In this document: piece by piece, positions 1 to 7,044 of the stretch
Position numbering within the stretch: position 1 is the first letter of the stretch
How the letters are laid out: each line of letters opens with the position of its first letter
NCBI GenBank assembly: GCA_018677115.1
Contig: JAHHOC010000363.1
Location: forward strand, 1-7,044
Direction: 5' to 3'
Length of the DNA stretch: 7,044 nt
From: Arenicella sp.
GTDB taxonomy: Bacteria > Pseudomonadota > Gammaproteobacteria > Arenicellales > Arenicellaceae
The notes under the pieces: model-generated
The model's input: only the letters and a program-made list of their open reading frames with translations
Databases searched by the model: none
What the model was told of the DNA's origin: nothing
Program-made: the position numbers and the translations under genes

Positions 1-93
1 CTCTTTATCCGCTGAGGGCTCTTTATCCGCTGAGGGCTCTTTATCCGCTGAGGGCTCTTTATCCGCTGAGGGCTCTTGTTCTGCTGAGGGCTC
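1..93 (-). repeat. 18-bp in-frame tandem repeat encoding EPSADK in the chpA linker
   Basis: The unit ctctttatccgctgaggg occurs four times in perfect tandem at 1-72. A fifth unit at 73-90 differs at three bases. On the coding strand this reads EPSAEQ and then EPSADK four times, residues 1209-1238 of ChpA. The period is a multiple of three, so copy number can change without breaking the frame. The identical copies suggest recent expansion by slippage or unequal exchange. The array touches the window edge and probably continues, so its true copy number is unknown. Confidence 0.97.
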
Positions 94-3000
94 TTCCTCA
101 TCAAACACAACATCTTCAACGGTATGCTCAATCCCGCTTCCGGCATCTGGCATAGCCTGAGTATCCGGCGATGCGGAAATTTCCTGGGCACTGGCTTCCT
201 CGATATCAGCCGAAAAGGTCTCTAGCGAGGCTTCAATATCCTCCAATTCCTGAGTCTCCATGGCCTCATTTTCAGATACCAGAGGCTGCCGGTCGTTATC
301 GTCATCCAGTAAGTCGTCTATGGCAGTCAGGTCCTCAAACGCTGCAGCGACTCTGGCTGCCGTCTCGCTCTCATCTGGATCAACGAACTCGTGCACGCTG
401 TCCTGAATCAATTCTTCTTCGTCCGGCTCGACCATTAAGTCGTCGTCGATAGAATCAGCTGTCACTTGTTCCTCTGTTTCTATTGCTGTCGACTCTAGCT
501 CAGCTGCTTTAACGGAGTCATCTGCATCAGCGGTGTCTAACCTATCTTTAGATTCACCAACTGCTCCACTGACCCGCAGCAAATCCTTGGCGAGAGATTT
601 CCATAGCTTGTTGTTTACTTTAAAGAAGGGCTCGATCGAAGACTCACTGTTGAGGAATTTCTCGGTTGCATCAACCAGAGCGGATAATTTTTCGCGCTCC
701 TTGTTACTGATTGGTGTCAGGCTTTCATGCCTCATGTCACAAAGCTTTTCTGCAGCCTGAAACGCGTTGGAAAGCCTGGATAACCCCATAGTGCGTGTGT
801 TACCAAGCAGGGTGTGCACAGAAATAGAAAAATCGTCATCCTGCTCAATAGTCAACGGAATTTGTTTCAGCAGTTGCGCCATTCTCGCGACGTTGGCAGT
901 AGCCTCCTGCACGAATATGCCGCGCATTTCGGCATCTTGCATGACATCGGAAGTCAAAGTATCCCGATCGATGAGATCACTGTCCTGCTCAAGAGTGGAA
1001 GGCTGGACAAAAGCTTCGTCGCCACCGCCGGCCGGTTGTGCTTGTTCGAGCAAGGCCGCTGGAACATCATGCTCTGCAGCGACCGCCTCATCATCCCCGT
1101 GGCCGTTGTCTACCTCGTCTTCTTGCAACGACATGGCTTCGGTTTTTCCCACCCATTTCTCAACATCTATCAAATGCTGATCCTGATATCTATTCTCAAA
1201 ATGATGACTGATTTCATCCAGTGCTTCGCGGGCAAATTTGAGCAGCGCCGGAGTAACCGGTTTTTCAGTATCGAGCACAAAATTGAATAGTGACTCGCTC
1301 AGCCAGGCAACTTCCCCGATGTTCTCCAGACCGACCATTCGTGAACTGCCCTTGAGCGTGTGAAATGCCCTGCGCAAATCTCGAATCGCATCGTGGTTAT
1401 CGACCTCCTCTGAACACACCTTAATCAGCCGTTCAGCATCCGTCAGCACTTCTTCACTTTCTTCAAGAAATGCGTCAAAAATAACGCTATCGACCTTAGC
1501 ACCTTCATTGGCATCAACGGCATTCTGCCTGCCTATTTCTGTGGAACTCTGCCTTTGCTCACTTTCATCAGGCATATCGGGCAACTCACCAATATCCATA
1601 TCATCGTGATACCGGACGCCATCATCATCTGCATGAATGGCAGACTTCATCATAGCCGCCTGTTCGTCAAACAGTTGCTCTTCGGCAGTCTCTTCGGTTC
1701 CGTATAACTGAATTATCTGTTCAGTAATACTTGCCATATTATTCTGCAGGTTGGTTGTGATGTTGTCGGTCAGGAAAGCGGGTTCCTGCGAAATAATATC
1801 CACAATCCTGTTTTGTTCAGCGATGAGATGCTCAACTTCGGAGAGTTTGGTTTTTTTGGCGAGGATTAACAGATCGCGAAAACTCGACTTGAGATCAGTA
1901 AAAAGCTGAAACTCAGATTGGTTGCCCAGCCATGAAAACAAGTTCCCGGATGCATTGTCCAACAGGTCTTCAACATCTGCCCTCGATACCTTCTTGCCGA
2001 TAGCTACTTCGAGGTCGGTAATGCTTCTATCCAACAGATAATCCATCCCCTGCCGACCGGCCTGTAGTCCTTTGACATATTCCTCCATTGTGCCAATCGA
2101 AACTGCCAGTGCTTCATTGAGTGCTTCGGTAGGTTCCACCTCCCGCTGCTCAATCGCAGAAAACTGGTTTTCTGCCATTTGCAATAACAAACCGACTTTC
2201 TGCTCACCCAGGACCTGCAGGGCTCCCCGAACCTGGCGAATCTTGCCATCAATACCTGCAAGCAATTCAAGTTTCGAGGTATCCGCTGAGAATAGCTCCA
2301 GATTTTCTTCTATGTCGCGCAGATTCTCCTCCACTTCCGACCCGACCACGTCCAGCAGGGCTTTGCGCTCGCTACCGGTTAGATTGGTTCCATCGAGCTC
2401 CGCCCCGATTTCCTGCTGTTCATTTAGAGCGTGCAAAGCAGCCAGCTTTAATCGCCCGTTTTCCAGCCACTGTGAACCTACGGCATCTACACCGGTCAGG
2501 CTGTTTTCGATGAACATTAAAGCCGACGCGAAATGAAAACCGCTTTCGTCGTTACGCTCAACTACGCCGACACGTAAATTTGAACTTGTAGCAATAAGTT
2601 CCTCGATCACGTCGCTGATAATTTCGACCTCACCGTCATCAACCAGGTCAGCCAGCTTTTCCAGCTGGGAGCTCACTTGCTCGAGTTTGGCGACATCTTC
2701 CTGATCGTCTTCAAAGTACTCAGTAACCAGTTGCCGGATCAGCTGTAACGGGAGGTCCTTTTGTGCGGCTATCTTATCCAGCCGCTGCTGAATTTCTGGA
2801 AAATCGAGATGCTCGGTTAGCTCGGTCAACTCGGGGAAATAATCCTGCAGGTCGAAGGCTTCGGCGATTTCATCCATTCGCTCTGATCGCACACTCCCGA
2901 CTCCGATATAAAACAGCATTACTTTGATAAGTTCTTCTTTGGGATCTGCCACCAACGCAGACTCACCATTGCTGACAAGCGATCGAAGGCAATCATCTAA

Positions 3001-3717
3001 CTGGCGCATCACCCGTCCATGCACTGATCTGCTGGCAATTTCATTGGCACCCAAAAATTCACAGTAGCCGGTTGCCACCCACCAAAGTCTTGCAACCGAG
3101 CCGAATGAACTCATCTGGAATATCTTTTCGACCAGCATCCTGGTGTTTTCCAGCGCCCGCGGACTCTCATCGCGTAACCACTGCAGCAGCAAGGCCTGGT
3201 AAATATTCCTGAGCGCAGCGGCACGCTTTATATAATCTCTGTTTTTTAAAGCCTTTTCCGCATTAATGGCCGGATAGACATCTATATCCGGCGAGAAAAG
3301 CGAAGAGATTTCTACATCCTTGAGTCCCCTTTTTTCCCGTATCCGATTAATAAGCTCGACTACTTCAATTGGATTTTCAGGCAAGCCTCGATCGACTCGA
3401 TCCAATGAACTGCTCAGCAACGATAAGGCGCTGTCAATTAACCCGGTCAGGGCTGATTTCTCTACATCACTATTTTCCCTGGTGAAATCCTCAAGCAAAT
3501 ATTCGCTTTCTAATACTAATGAGGATAATGCCCTGATCTCGAGCATCTGCAGGGATCCAACAATCTGATGCAGATAGTTGCTAATATCGAACAGTATGCT
3601 CTTGTCGTCAGACTGTTTGAACTCCTCCAATGAATCAGCCGCTGTTTTCAGCGTAATATCAACTTCAGCTTTAACCCATTGAAAGGTTTCGCGATCAATA
3701 TGTGAATAAGCTGACAT
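1..3717 (-). CDS. chpA: ChpA/PilL-type chemotaxis hybrid histidine kinase, N-terminal 1239 residues (3' end beyond window)
   Basis: Central kinase of the Pil-Chp pathway, a cytoplasmic CheA homologue that phosphorylates PilG and PilH. Reading back from the ATG at 3717 gives 1239 codons without a stop, and an in-frame stop at 3736-3738 fixes this start. The first ~110 residues resemble P. aeruginosa ChpA and FimL, with LHQIVGSLQML around His50. Further Hpt-like helices follow: IRQVRGALQVL with Arg494 at the matching place, FTDLKSSFRDLL around Thr607, a canonical module at ~742-840 with FHTLKGSSRMVGL (His786), and a looser one at ~928-1020 with VHTLLGNTRTMGL (His968). Residues 1061-1239 form an acidic linker, about 35% Asp/Glu, ending in EPSADK repeats. 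The CheA catalytic core, CheW-like domain and receiver expected of this family would lie left of the window. No Shine-Dalgarno is visible; the gene starts 73 bp after pilJ. Family call is strong; the modules marked by Arg494 and Thr607 are inferred by eye. Confidence 0.93.
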   Translation of the reverse strand, partial: MSAYSHIDRETFQWVKAEVDITLKTAADSLEEFKQSDDKSILFDISNYLHQIVGSLQMLEIRALSSLVLESEYLLEDFTRENSDVEKSALTGLIDSALSLLSSSLDRVDRGLPENPIEVVELINRIREKRGLKDVEISSLFSPDIDVYPAINAEKALKNRDYIKRAAALRNIYQALLLQWLRDESPRALENTRMLVEKIFQMSSFGSVARLWWVATGYCEFLGANEIASRSVHGRVMRQLDDCLRSLVSNGESALVADPKEELIKVMLFYIGVGSVRSERMDEIAEAFDLQDYFPELTELTEHLDFPEIQQRLDKIAAQKDLPLQLIRQLVTEYFEDDQEDVAKLEQVSSQLEKLADLVDDGEVEIISDVIEELIATSSNLRVGVVERNDESGFHFASALMFIENSLTGVDAVGSQWLENGRLKLAALHALNEQQEIGAELDGTNLTGSERKALLDVVGSEVEENLRDIEENLELFSADTSKLELLAGIDGKIRQVRGALQVLGEQKVGLLLQMAENQFSAIEQREVEPTEALNEALAVSIGTMEEYVKGLQAGRQGMDYLLDRSITDLEVAIGKKVSRADVEDLLDNASGNLFSWLGNQSEFQLFTDLKSSFRDLLILAKKTKLSEVEHLIAEQNRIVDIISQEPAFLTDNITTNLQNNMASITEQIIQLYGTEETAEEQLFDEQAAMMKSAIHADDDGVRYHDDMDIGELPDMPDESEQRQSSTEIGRQNAVDANEGAKVDSVIFDAFLEESEEVLTDAERLIKVCSEEVDNHDAIRDLRRAFHTLKGSSRMVGLENIGEVAWLSESLFNFVLDTEKPVTPALLKFAREALDEISHHFENRYQDQHLIDVEKWVGKTEAMSLQEDEVDNGHGDDEAVAAEHDVPAALLEQAQPAGGGDEAFVQPSTLEQDSDLIDRDTLTSDVMQDAEMRGIFVQEATANVARMAQLLKQIPLTIEQDDDFSISVHTLLGNTRTMGLSRLSNAFQAAEKLCDMRHESLTPISNKEREKLSALVDATEKFLNSESSIEPFFKVNNKLWKSLAKDLLRVSGAVGESKDRLDTADADDSVKAAELESTAIETEEQVTADSIDDDLMVEPDEEELIQDSVHEFVDPDESETAARVAAAFEDLTAIDDLLDDDNDRQPLVSENEAMETQELEDIEASLETFSADIEEASAQEISASPDTQAMPDAGSGIEHTVEDVVFDEEEPSAEQEPSADKEPSADKEPSADKEPSADKE

Positions 3718-3790
3718 TGTTATGTATTGGGATAATTATCAATTTAAAGACGGATTGGAAAACCAAAAAGTTTGTGCCCGGTGACCTCAT

Positions 3791-5917
3791 CTAAGCTGCC
3801 GGTAATTTAAAACGGGATACCGATGTCTCAAGGTCCTTGGCCAGTTCCAGCAATTTGGCAATCGAGTTAGCTGACGCTTGGGCCTTGCGCGAAGTTTCGG
3901 TGGAAGAATTACTGACTTCGGATACCTGCTCAGAAACTTGTGTCACCAACTCGGCCTGCTTGGTAGAACCCTCTGATATGCCCTGTACCAATGCTGTCAG
4001 CCGGTTTGACACATCTTCAATCGCAGCCAACGCGCTGCCGGCAGAATCCGCCACCTGCGTACCACTCACTACGTGCTGTGTTGCCTTCTCCATTGAAAGA
4101 ACAGCATCATTGGTATCTGTTTGAATTGTTGCCACCAGCTCAGCAATTTTCCGCGTTGCTTCAGTCGAACGTTCTGCCAAACTTTGAACTTCATCTGAAA
4201 CTACCGCAAATCCGCGACCTGCTTCGCCCGCCATCGAAGCCTGGATGGCAGCATTTAGAGACAATATGTTGGTTTGCTCAGCGATGTCGTCAATCAGGGC
4301 GACGATGTCACCGATCCGCTGTGAACTTTCTCCGAGGCGCTTTATTCTTTTTGAAGTATCCTGAATTTGCTCGCGCATATCCTCCATACCTTTGATGGTA
4401 TCGCGTACTGCTTGCGTGCCTTGCTCAGCGGCCTGTAATGATTCTCGAGCCATATCTGATGAATTTGCTGCCTGCTCCGACATGCTATGCATACTTTCTG
4501 ATACCTGCTGCATGAGCTTTGATGCAGAATTGATCTGGGTAGCCTGGTTCTTGTTTGATTGAGAGACTGCCTGCGCGTTGTTAACCGCCAGTTCGGACTC
4601 ATTTGCAACCTCAATCGAAGCCCGATTGATCTGCGCGACAAGTTCCCGCATCTCGATTACCGCAAAATTGACTGAGTCGGCAATTGCCCCGGTAATCTGG
4701 TCTGTTACTTCAGCTTCAACTGTCAGATCGCCATCAGCCAAAGCGCTCATCTCGTCCAGCAGCTTTAAAATCGACTCCTGCTGCTCGGCCAGTGTCTCCG
4801 ACAGGCTGGCTTCATGCATAACCAGGTCCCTGCTCTGCAAAGTAAAATACCGATACAGGCCGTACACGCCGAGGATTCCAAAAACAACCGGCAACAGTGG
4901 GCCAAACTTGTCCAGCATTTGAACCAGCGACGACGGTTTGGTTGCCGCATCGAGGGAATCCGAAAGTGCCTCACCCCTGCTACTCATGTCACCGAGTGCC
5001 GCTCTGGCATCAGTAATGGCAATGCTGCCGGCACCAATCTCCTGAACCTGCGAGTCGAGCTCCCGATAACTGTTCTGCAAGGGTTCGGCTATAGTACCCA
5101 CTACGGCTGCCGCATTACTCACAATACGGTTAAGAGTATCCTGCAGCCTCACCATCGACCCCGCCTGCATGTCACTCAGTTGCGCCAGATCGGTGTTGGG
5201 AATGAAAAACCCTCTCACCGAAGCACCCAACTGGCCCAGCTTACCGGACAGGGTTCCTGCCTCGGAGGTGAGAAACAAGTATTTGTCCTTGGCTGGCCCC
5301 GATCCCTTGTTGCGCCCTTCCTTGGCAACAGCGTCGACAAATTCCACTGATTCGGCTATGGCTTTATTAACACTGACGGTCAATGTATTGAGCTTTGTCT
5401 TCAGTTCTGTGACTTCACCTTCAGTTTGCAGAAACCGGTTGGTCGCATCATCGTAGGCTGACCAGGAAGTGGCCAACGCCTTGTTGGCTTGCGAATCGCC
5501 CAACAAGCCAGTTGACATTGCCTCCATCATTGAATTGGAGGATGTCAACTCAGCTACCCTTGCTCTAACCGCATCACGATTTGTTTGTACTGGCTTGAAT
5601 CGACCCTCGGTGGACAACGCCTCACTGGCAGCGGTGCCGGTCAGAGTAACTGCGTTACGAACCTCCTCGGCCTGATCAACTCTCTGCTGTTGAATTGCAA
5701 CCAGCGGGTTGAGCACTGAACTTCCCAGCAGCGCGAACAAAAACGAAGTAATGGTTATCGCTATCCAGATTTTCTCACGGCGACTGTCACTTGCATTTTC
5801 ACCACCCTGAGCACCACCGGCGATGGCAGCACTCTGTGTCGGAGCGGTATCCTGCTGTGAAGCGGGATTAGTCTCGACATCCATAAAGTCTCCATTACTA
5901 TTTTGCTGGTCACTCAT
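3791..5917 (-). CDS. pilJ: PilJ, type IV pilus methyl-accepting chemotaxis receptor
   Basis: Inner-membrane receptor of the Pil-Chp system (708 residues; the P. aeruginosa protein is slightly shorter). Order of parts: a polar cytoplasmic tail rich in Gln, Ser, Ala and Gly (1-49); membrane segment 1 at about 50-72 ([15 protein letters not shown]); a periplasmic, mostly helical region at about 73-337, as in PilJ-type sensors; membrane segment 2 at about 338-358 ([20 protein letters not shown]); a HAMP-like stretch near 385-425 ([10 protein letters not shown]); and a long coiled-coil signalling domain. Its hairpin tip near 541-585 reads [20 protein letters not shown] and [18 protein letters not shown], the conserved contact site for CheA and CheW proteins. 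It ends in FKLPAA, with no C-terminal pentapeptide tether for CheR. The start is supported by AGGTAAG eight bases upstream; Met12 is a less likely alternative. It lies 60 bp after pilI. Confidence 0.96.
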   Translation of the reverse strand: MSDQQNSNGDFMDVETNPASQQDTAPTQSAAIAGGAQGGENASDSRREKIWIAITITSFLFALLGSSVLNPLVAIQQQRVDQAEEVRNAVTLTGTAASEALSTEGRFKPVQTNRDAVRARVAELTSSNSMMEAMSTGLLGDSQANKALATSWSAYDDATNRFLQTEGEVTELKTKLNTLTVSVNKAIAESVEFVDAVAKEGRNKGSGPAKDKYLFLTSEAGTLSGKLGQLGASVRGFFIPNTDLAQLSDMQAGSMVRLQDTLNRIVSNAAAVVGTIAEPLQNSYRELDSQVQEIGAGSIAITDARAALGDMSSRGEALSDSLDAATKPSSLVQMLDKFGPLLPVVFGILGVYGLYRYFTLQSRDLVMHEASLSETLAEQQESILKLLDEMSALADGDLTVEAEVTDQITGAIADSVNFAVIEMRELVAQINRASIEVANESELAVNNAQAVSQSNKNQATQINSASKLMQQVSESMHSMSEQAANSSDMARESLQAAEQGTQAVRDTIKGMEDMREQIQDTSKRIKRLGESSQRIGDIVALIDDIAEQTNILSLNAAIQASMAGEAGRGFAVVSDEVQSLAERSTEATRKIAELVATIQTDTNDAVLSMEKATQHVVSGTQVADSAGSALAAIEDVSNRLTALVQGISEGSTKQAELVTQVSEQVSEVSNSSTETSRKAQASANSIAKLLELAKDLETSVSRFKLPAA

Positions 5918-5922
5918 TGTTT

Positions 5923-5929
5923 CTTACCT
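5923..5929 (-). promoter_or_regulatory. Ribosome binding site of pilJ
   Basis: The coding strand reads AGGTAAG, with the AGGT core eight bases before the pilJ ATG. This is the only convincing Shine-Dalgarno sequence among the four starts visible here, and it supports Met1 over Met12 as the pilJ start. Confidence 0.6.
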
Positions 5930-5977
5930 GCTGAATTAGGGCTCTGTTATTTATAGTCAATGTTGTGAATCATATTT

Positions 5978-6520
5978 CTATTGCACTTCCCGGAATTGTT
6001 CGGAAGCCAGTAATCTATTTATATCCAGCTCATACCAGTCCTGCTCGTCAGCATGGCAAGCCTTGGTCACGAAAGAACCCAGGCCGTCCAACTTGTCTTG
6101 ATGACTTTCCAGGTCGTCGACATCGTCCGCACTTTCAAAATAGCGAAAGCCAACCACCCGGTTCACCAGCAAAGCACTTTGCAGGTCGGCATCGCCTAAT
6201 ATTAATAAATGTCCGCGATTTGCCGGCGTTGCCCGGCCGTACCCGGCGAGCAGCGATAAATCACTGACCGAATAGAGCACGCCTTTGGAGTTAATCAGCC
6301 CCCTCAACCAGGGTTTGGTTTGGGGAATCTCTGTGAGATTCTCACACACTGAAATTTCTTTTATATCTCGCGCATCGCTGTAATAGTTAATACCGTTGAC
6401 TACGTAAGCGATATTTTTAACGCCTGTTGATTGCGTGGTGACACTAAAATCCTTCGCAGCAAGCTCGATGGCCCGGTCGCGAATGTTACATAAAATCTGA
6501 AAAGCGGATTGGTCGTTCAT
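5978..6520 (-). CDS. pilI: PilI, CheW-like adaptor of the Pil-Chp system
   Basis: Cytoplasmic coupling protein (180 residues, the usual PilI size) expected to bridge the PilJ signalling tip and ChpA. A CheW fold spans about residues 22-170. The most recognisable part is the loop and strand around 68-92, TKPWLRGLINSKGVLYSVSD, which matches the CheW pattern of a hydrophobic-K/R-G stretch followed by N-x-R/K-G and a V-x-DL strand. Later strands (GHLLILGDADLQSALLVNRV) also fit. Overall conservation is low, as is common for PilI, and position in the operon carries much of the call. Against E. coli CheW, Lys79 stands where Arg62 would be and Ser84 where a proline is usual. The ATG follows pilH by 32 bp; its upstream ATAAAATAAA has no Shine-Dalgarno, so translation may depend on coupling to pilH. 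A second CheW-like protein (ChpC type) is less likely at this position. Confidence 0.9.
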   Translation of the reverse strand: MNDQSAFQILCNIRDRAIELAAKDFSVTTQSTGVKNIAYVVNGINYYSDARDIKEISVCENLTEIPQTKPWLRGLINSKGVLYSVSDLSLLAGYGRATPANRGHLLILGDADLQSALLVNRVVGFRYFESADDVDDLESHQDKLDGLGSFVTKACHADEQDWYELDINRLLASEQFREVQ

Positions 6521-6552
6521 TTTATTTTATTGATCAGCCAGTCAATGCGACC

Positions 6553-6927
6553 TCATTCTTTTAAAATTCCATGCAGTTTGGAAAGAAGCGACTTGGGGTC
6601 TGCCGGCTTGATGACATAGTCACTGGCACCCTGTCTAGTCGCCCAGACTTTGTCAGTCTGCTGTGACTTTGAGCTCAGCATAATGACTGGGATATTCGCA
6701 GTGGAAAAATCCCTTGATAGCGCTCGTGTAGCCTGAAAACCATTCATTTCGGGCATCACTACGTCCATCAGGATGCAATCAGGTTTGAGTTGCCGGGCTT
6801 TTTCAATTCCATCCTTTCCAGACTGCGCATGCACGATGTTGTAACCACCCCGCTTAAGAATTTTTTTTACATAAACGAAATCGGTCATTGAATCGTCTAC
6901 AACTAAAACTGTTTTCTCGGAAGCCAT
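6553..6927 (-). CDS. pilH: PilH, stand-alone response regulator receiver
   Basis: Single-domain CheY-like receiver (124 residues) that accepts phosphate from ChpA. Visible receiver residues are the acidic pair Asp11-Asp12 (VLVVDDS), the phospho-acceptor Asp55 in CILMDVVMP, Ser85 in VIMLSSK, and Lys107 followed by Pro108 in VIKPAD. The stretch QTDKVWATRQGASDY (90-104) and NGFQATR (62-68) closely match what I recall of P. aeruginosa PilH, which separates it from PilG. There is no output domain, so it acts by protein contact or as a phosphate sink; in P. aeruginosa PilH opposes PilG and is linked to pilus retraction. It sits 43 bp after pilG and 32 bp before pilI, the standard order. Upstream of the ATG only a weak purine run (TTAAGAAA) is seen. 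Confidence 0.96.
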   Translation of the reverse strand: MASEKTVLVVDDSMTDFVYVKKILKRGGYNIVHAQSGKDGIEKARQLKPDCILMDVVMPEMNGFQATRALSRDFSTANIPVIMLSSKSQQTDKVWATRQGASDYVIKPADPKSLLSKLHGILKE

Positions 6928-6970
6928 ATTGATATTTATCGATTTCTTAATGCTTGGTGTGTGCCGCGTA

Positions 6971-7044
6971 TCATGTGTAACGGTTTATTGCCTCAAGTAA
7001 CTCGCTCTTGGTAAATGGTTTGTTGATGTGCTGCTCTGATCCGG
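6971..7044 (-). CDS. pilG: PilG response regulator, C-terminal 23 residues only (5' end beyond window)
   Basis: On the minus strand the frame entering at 7042 encodes 23 residues and stops at TGA (6971-6973). It reads GSEQHINKPFTKSELL and then EAINRYT. This is the end of a CheY-like receiver: the Lys-Pro-Phe is the conserved signalling lysine and cis-proline, followed by the last helix. It lines up well with the end of P. aeruginosa PilG as I remember it (GSDQYLTKPFSKEELL), although PilG there carries a longer tail. Together with its position directly before pilH, this makes PilG the natural call. The phospho-acceptor aspartate and the start lie outside the window. Confidence 0.88.
   Translation of the reverse strand, partial: GSEQHINKPFTKSELLEAINRYT

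Noticed and set aside
767..1290. Two overlapping plus-strand open frames of 137 and 158 codons
   Set aside because: They lie wholly antisense to the chpA coding frame, have Ser/Cys-rich or irregular translations and no recognisable domain or Shine-Dalgarno. The minus-strand frame shows clear Hpt motifs, so these are shadows.
2004..2536. Open frames of 88 (minus) and 154 (plus) codons inside chpA
   Set aside because: Both are out of frame with the continuous 1239-codon chpA reading and show compositional artefacts (Ser/Arg-rich).
3755..3766. Possible hairpin TTGG-AAAA-CCAA between pilJ and chpA as a terminator
   Set aside because: Only a four-base-pair stem of mixed strength without a proper U-tract; it would not stop transcription and the operon is expected to continue.
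4814..5350. Plus-strand open frame of 178 codons opposite pilJ
   Set aside because: It is antisense to a well-conserved receptor gene and lacks any family feature; its length follows from pilJ codon use.
5929..5950. Similarity of the pilI-pilJ spacer (gctgaattagggctct) to the chpA repeat unit
   Set aside because: The match needs an insertion and covers only short blocks; no sign of a dispersed repeat family elsewhere in the window.
5930..5965. TTGACT and TATAAA sequences upstream of pilJ as an internal promoter
   Set aside because: The two hexamers are adjacent rather than about 17 bases apart, and neither has a convincing partner at the right distance; AT-rich spacer explains them.
6547..6556. 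An 8-base sequence ATGAGGTC shared just after the pilH and pilJ ends
   Set aside because: It occurs twice only, differs in position relative to the stop codons and is short enough to be chance.

Overview
This window is an ordinary, nearly unbroken stretch of a Pil-Chp chemosensory operon, the pathway that controls type IV pilus twitching motility and surface sensing. All five genes lie on the minus strand, so transcription runs from right to left: pilG (only the last 23 codons, at the right edge), pilH, pilI, pilJ and the first 1239 codons of chpA, which runs off the left edge. The gaps are short (43, 32, 60 and 73 bp), which fits one transcript. The promoter would lie beyond the right edge.

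The gene order and the closest remembered protein matches (Pseudomonas aeruginosa PilG, PilH, PilJ and ChpA) point to a gammaproteobacterium. Base composition is near 50% GC. The genus cannot be told from the sequence, although mid-GC content and a missing pilK argue against Pseudomonas itself.

The genes would work together as follows. PilJ is a membrane receptor with a periplasmic sensor region and a cytoplasmic signalling hairpin. PilI is the CheW-type adaptor that couples PilJ to ChpA. ChpA is a very large CheA-type hybrid kinase with many phosphotransfer modules. PilG and PilH are stand-alone receiver proteins that take phosphate from ChpA. In P. aeruginosa PilG favours pilus extension and cAMP signalling, while PilH acts against it or as a phosphate sink.

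The notable points are modest. There is an in-frame 18-bp tandem repeat in an acidic ChpA linker at the left edge. The ChpA phosphotransfer-like modules have lost or replaced the usual histidine at some sites. No pilK methyltransferase gene lies between pilJ and chpA. PilJ has a cytoplasmic N-terminal extension, and chpA and pilI lack a visible Shine-Dalgarno sequence. I found no mobile element, RNA gene, CRISPR array or undescribed system. No stretch over 300 bases lacks a gene.
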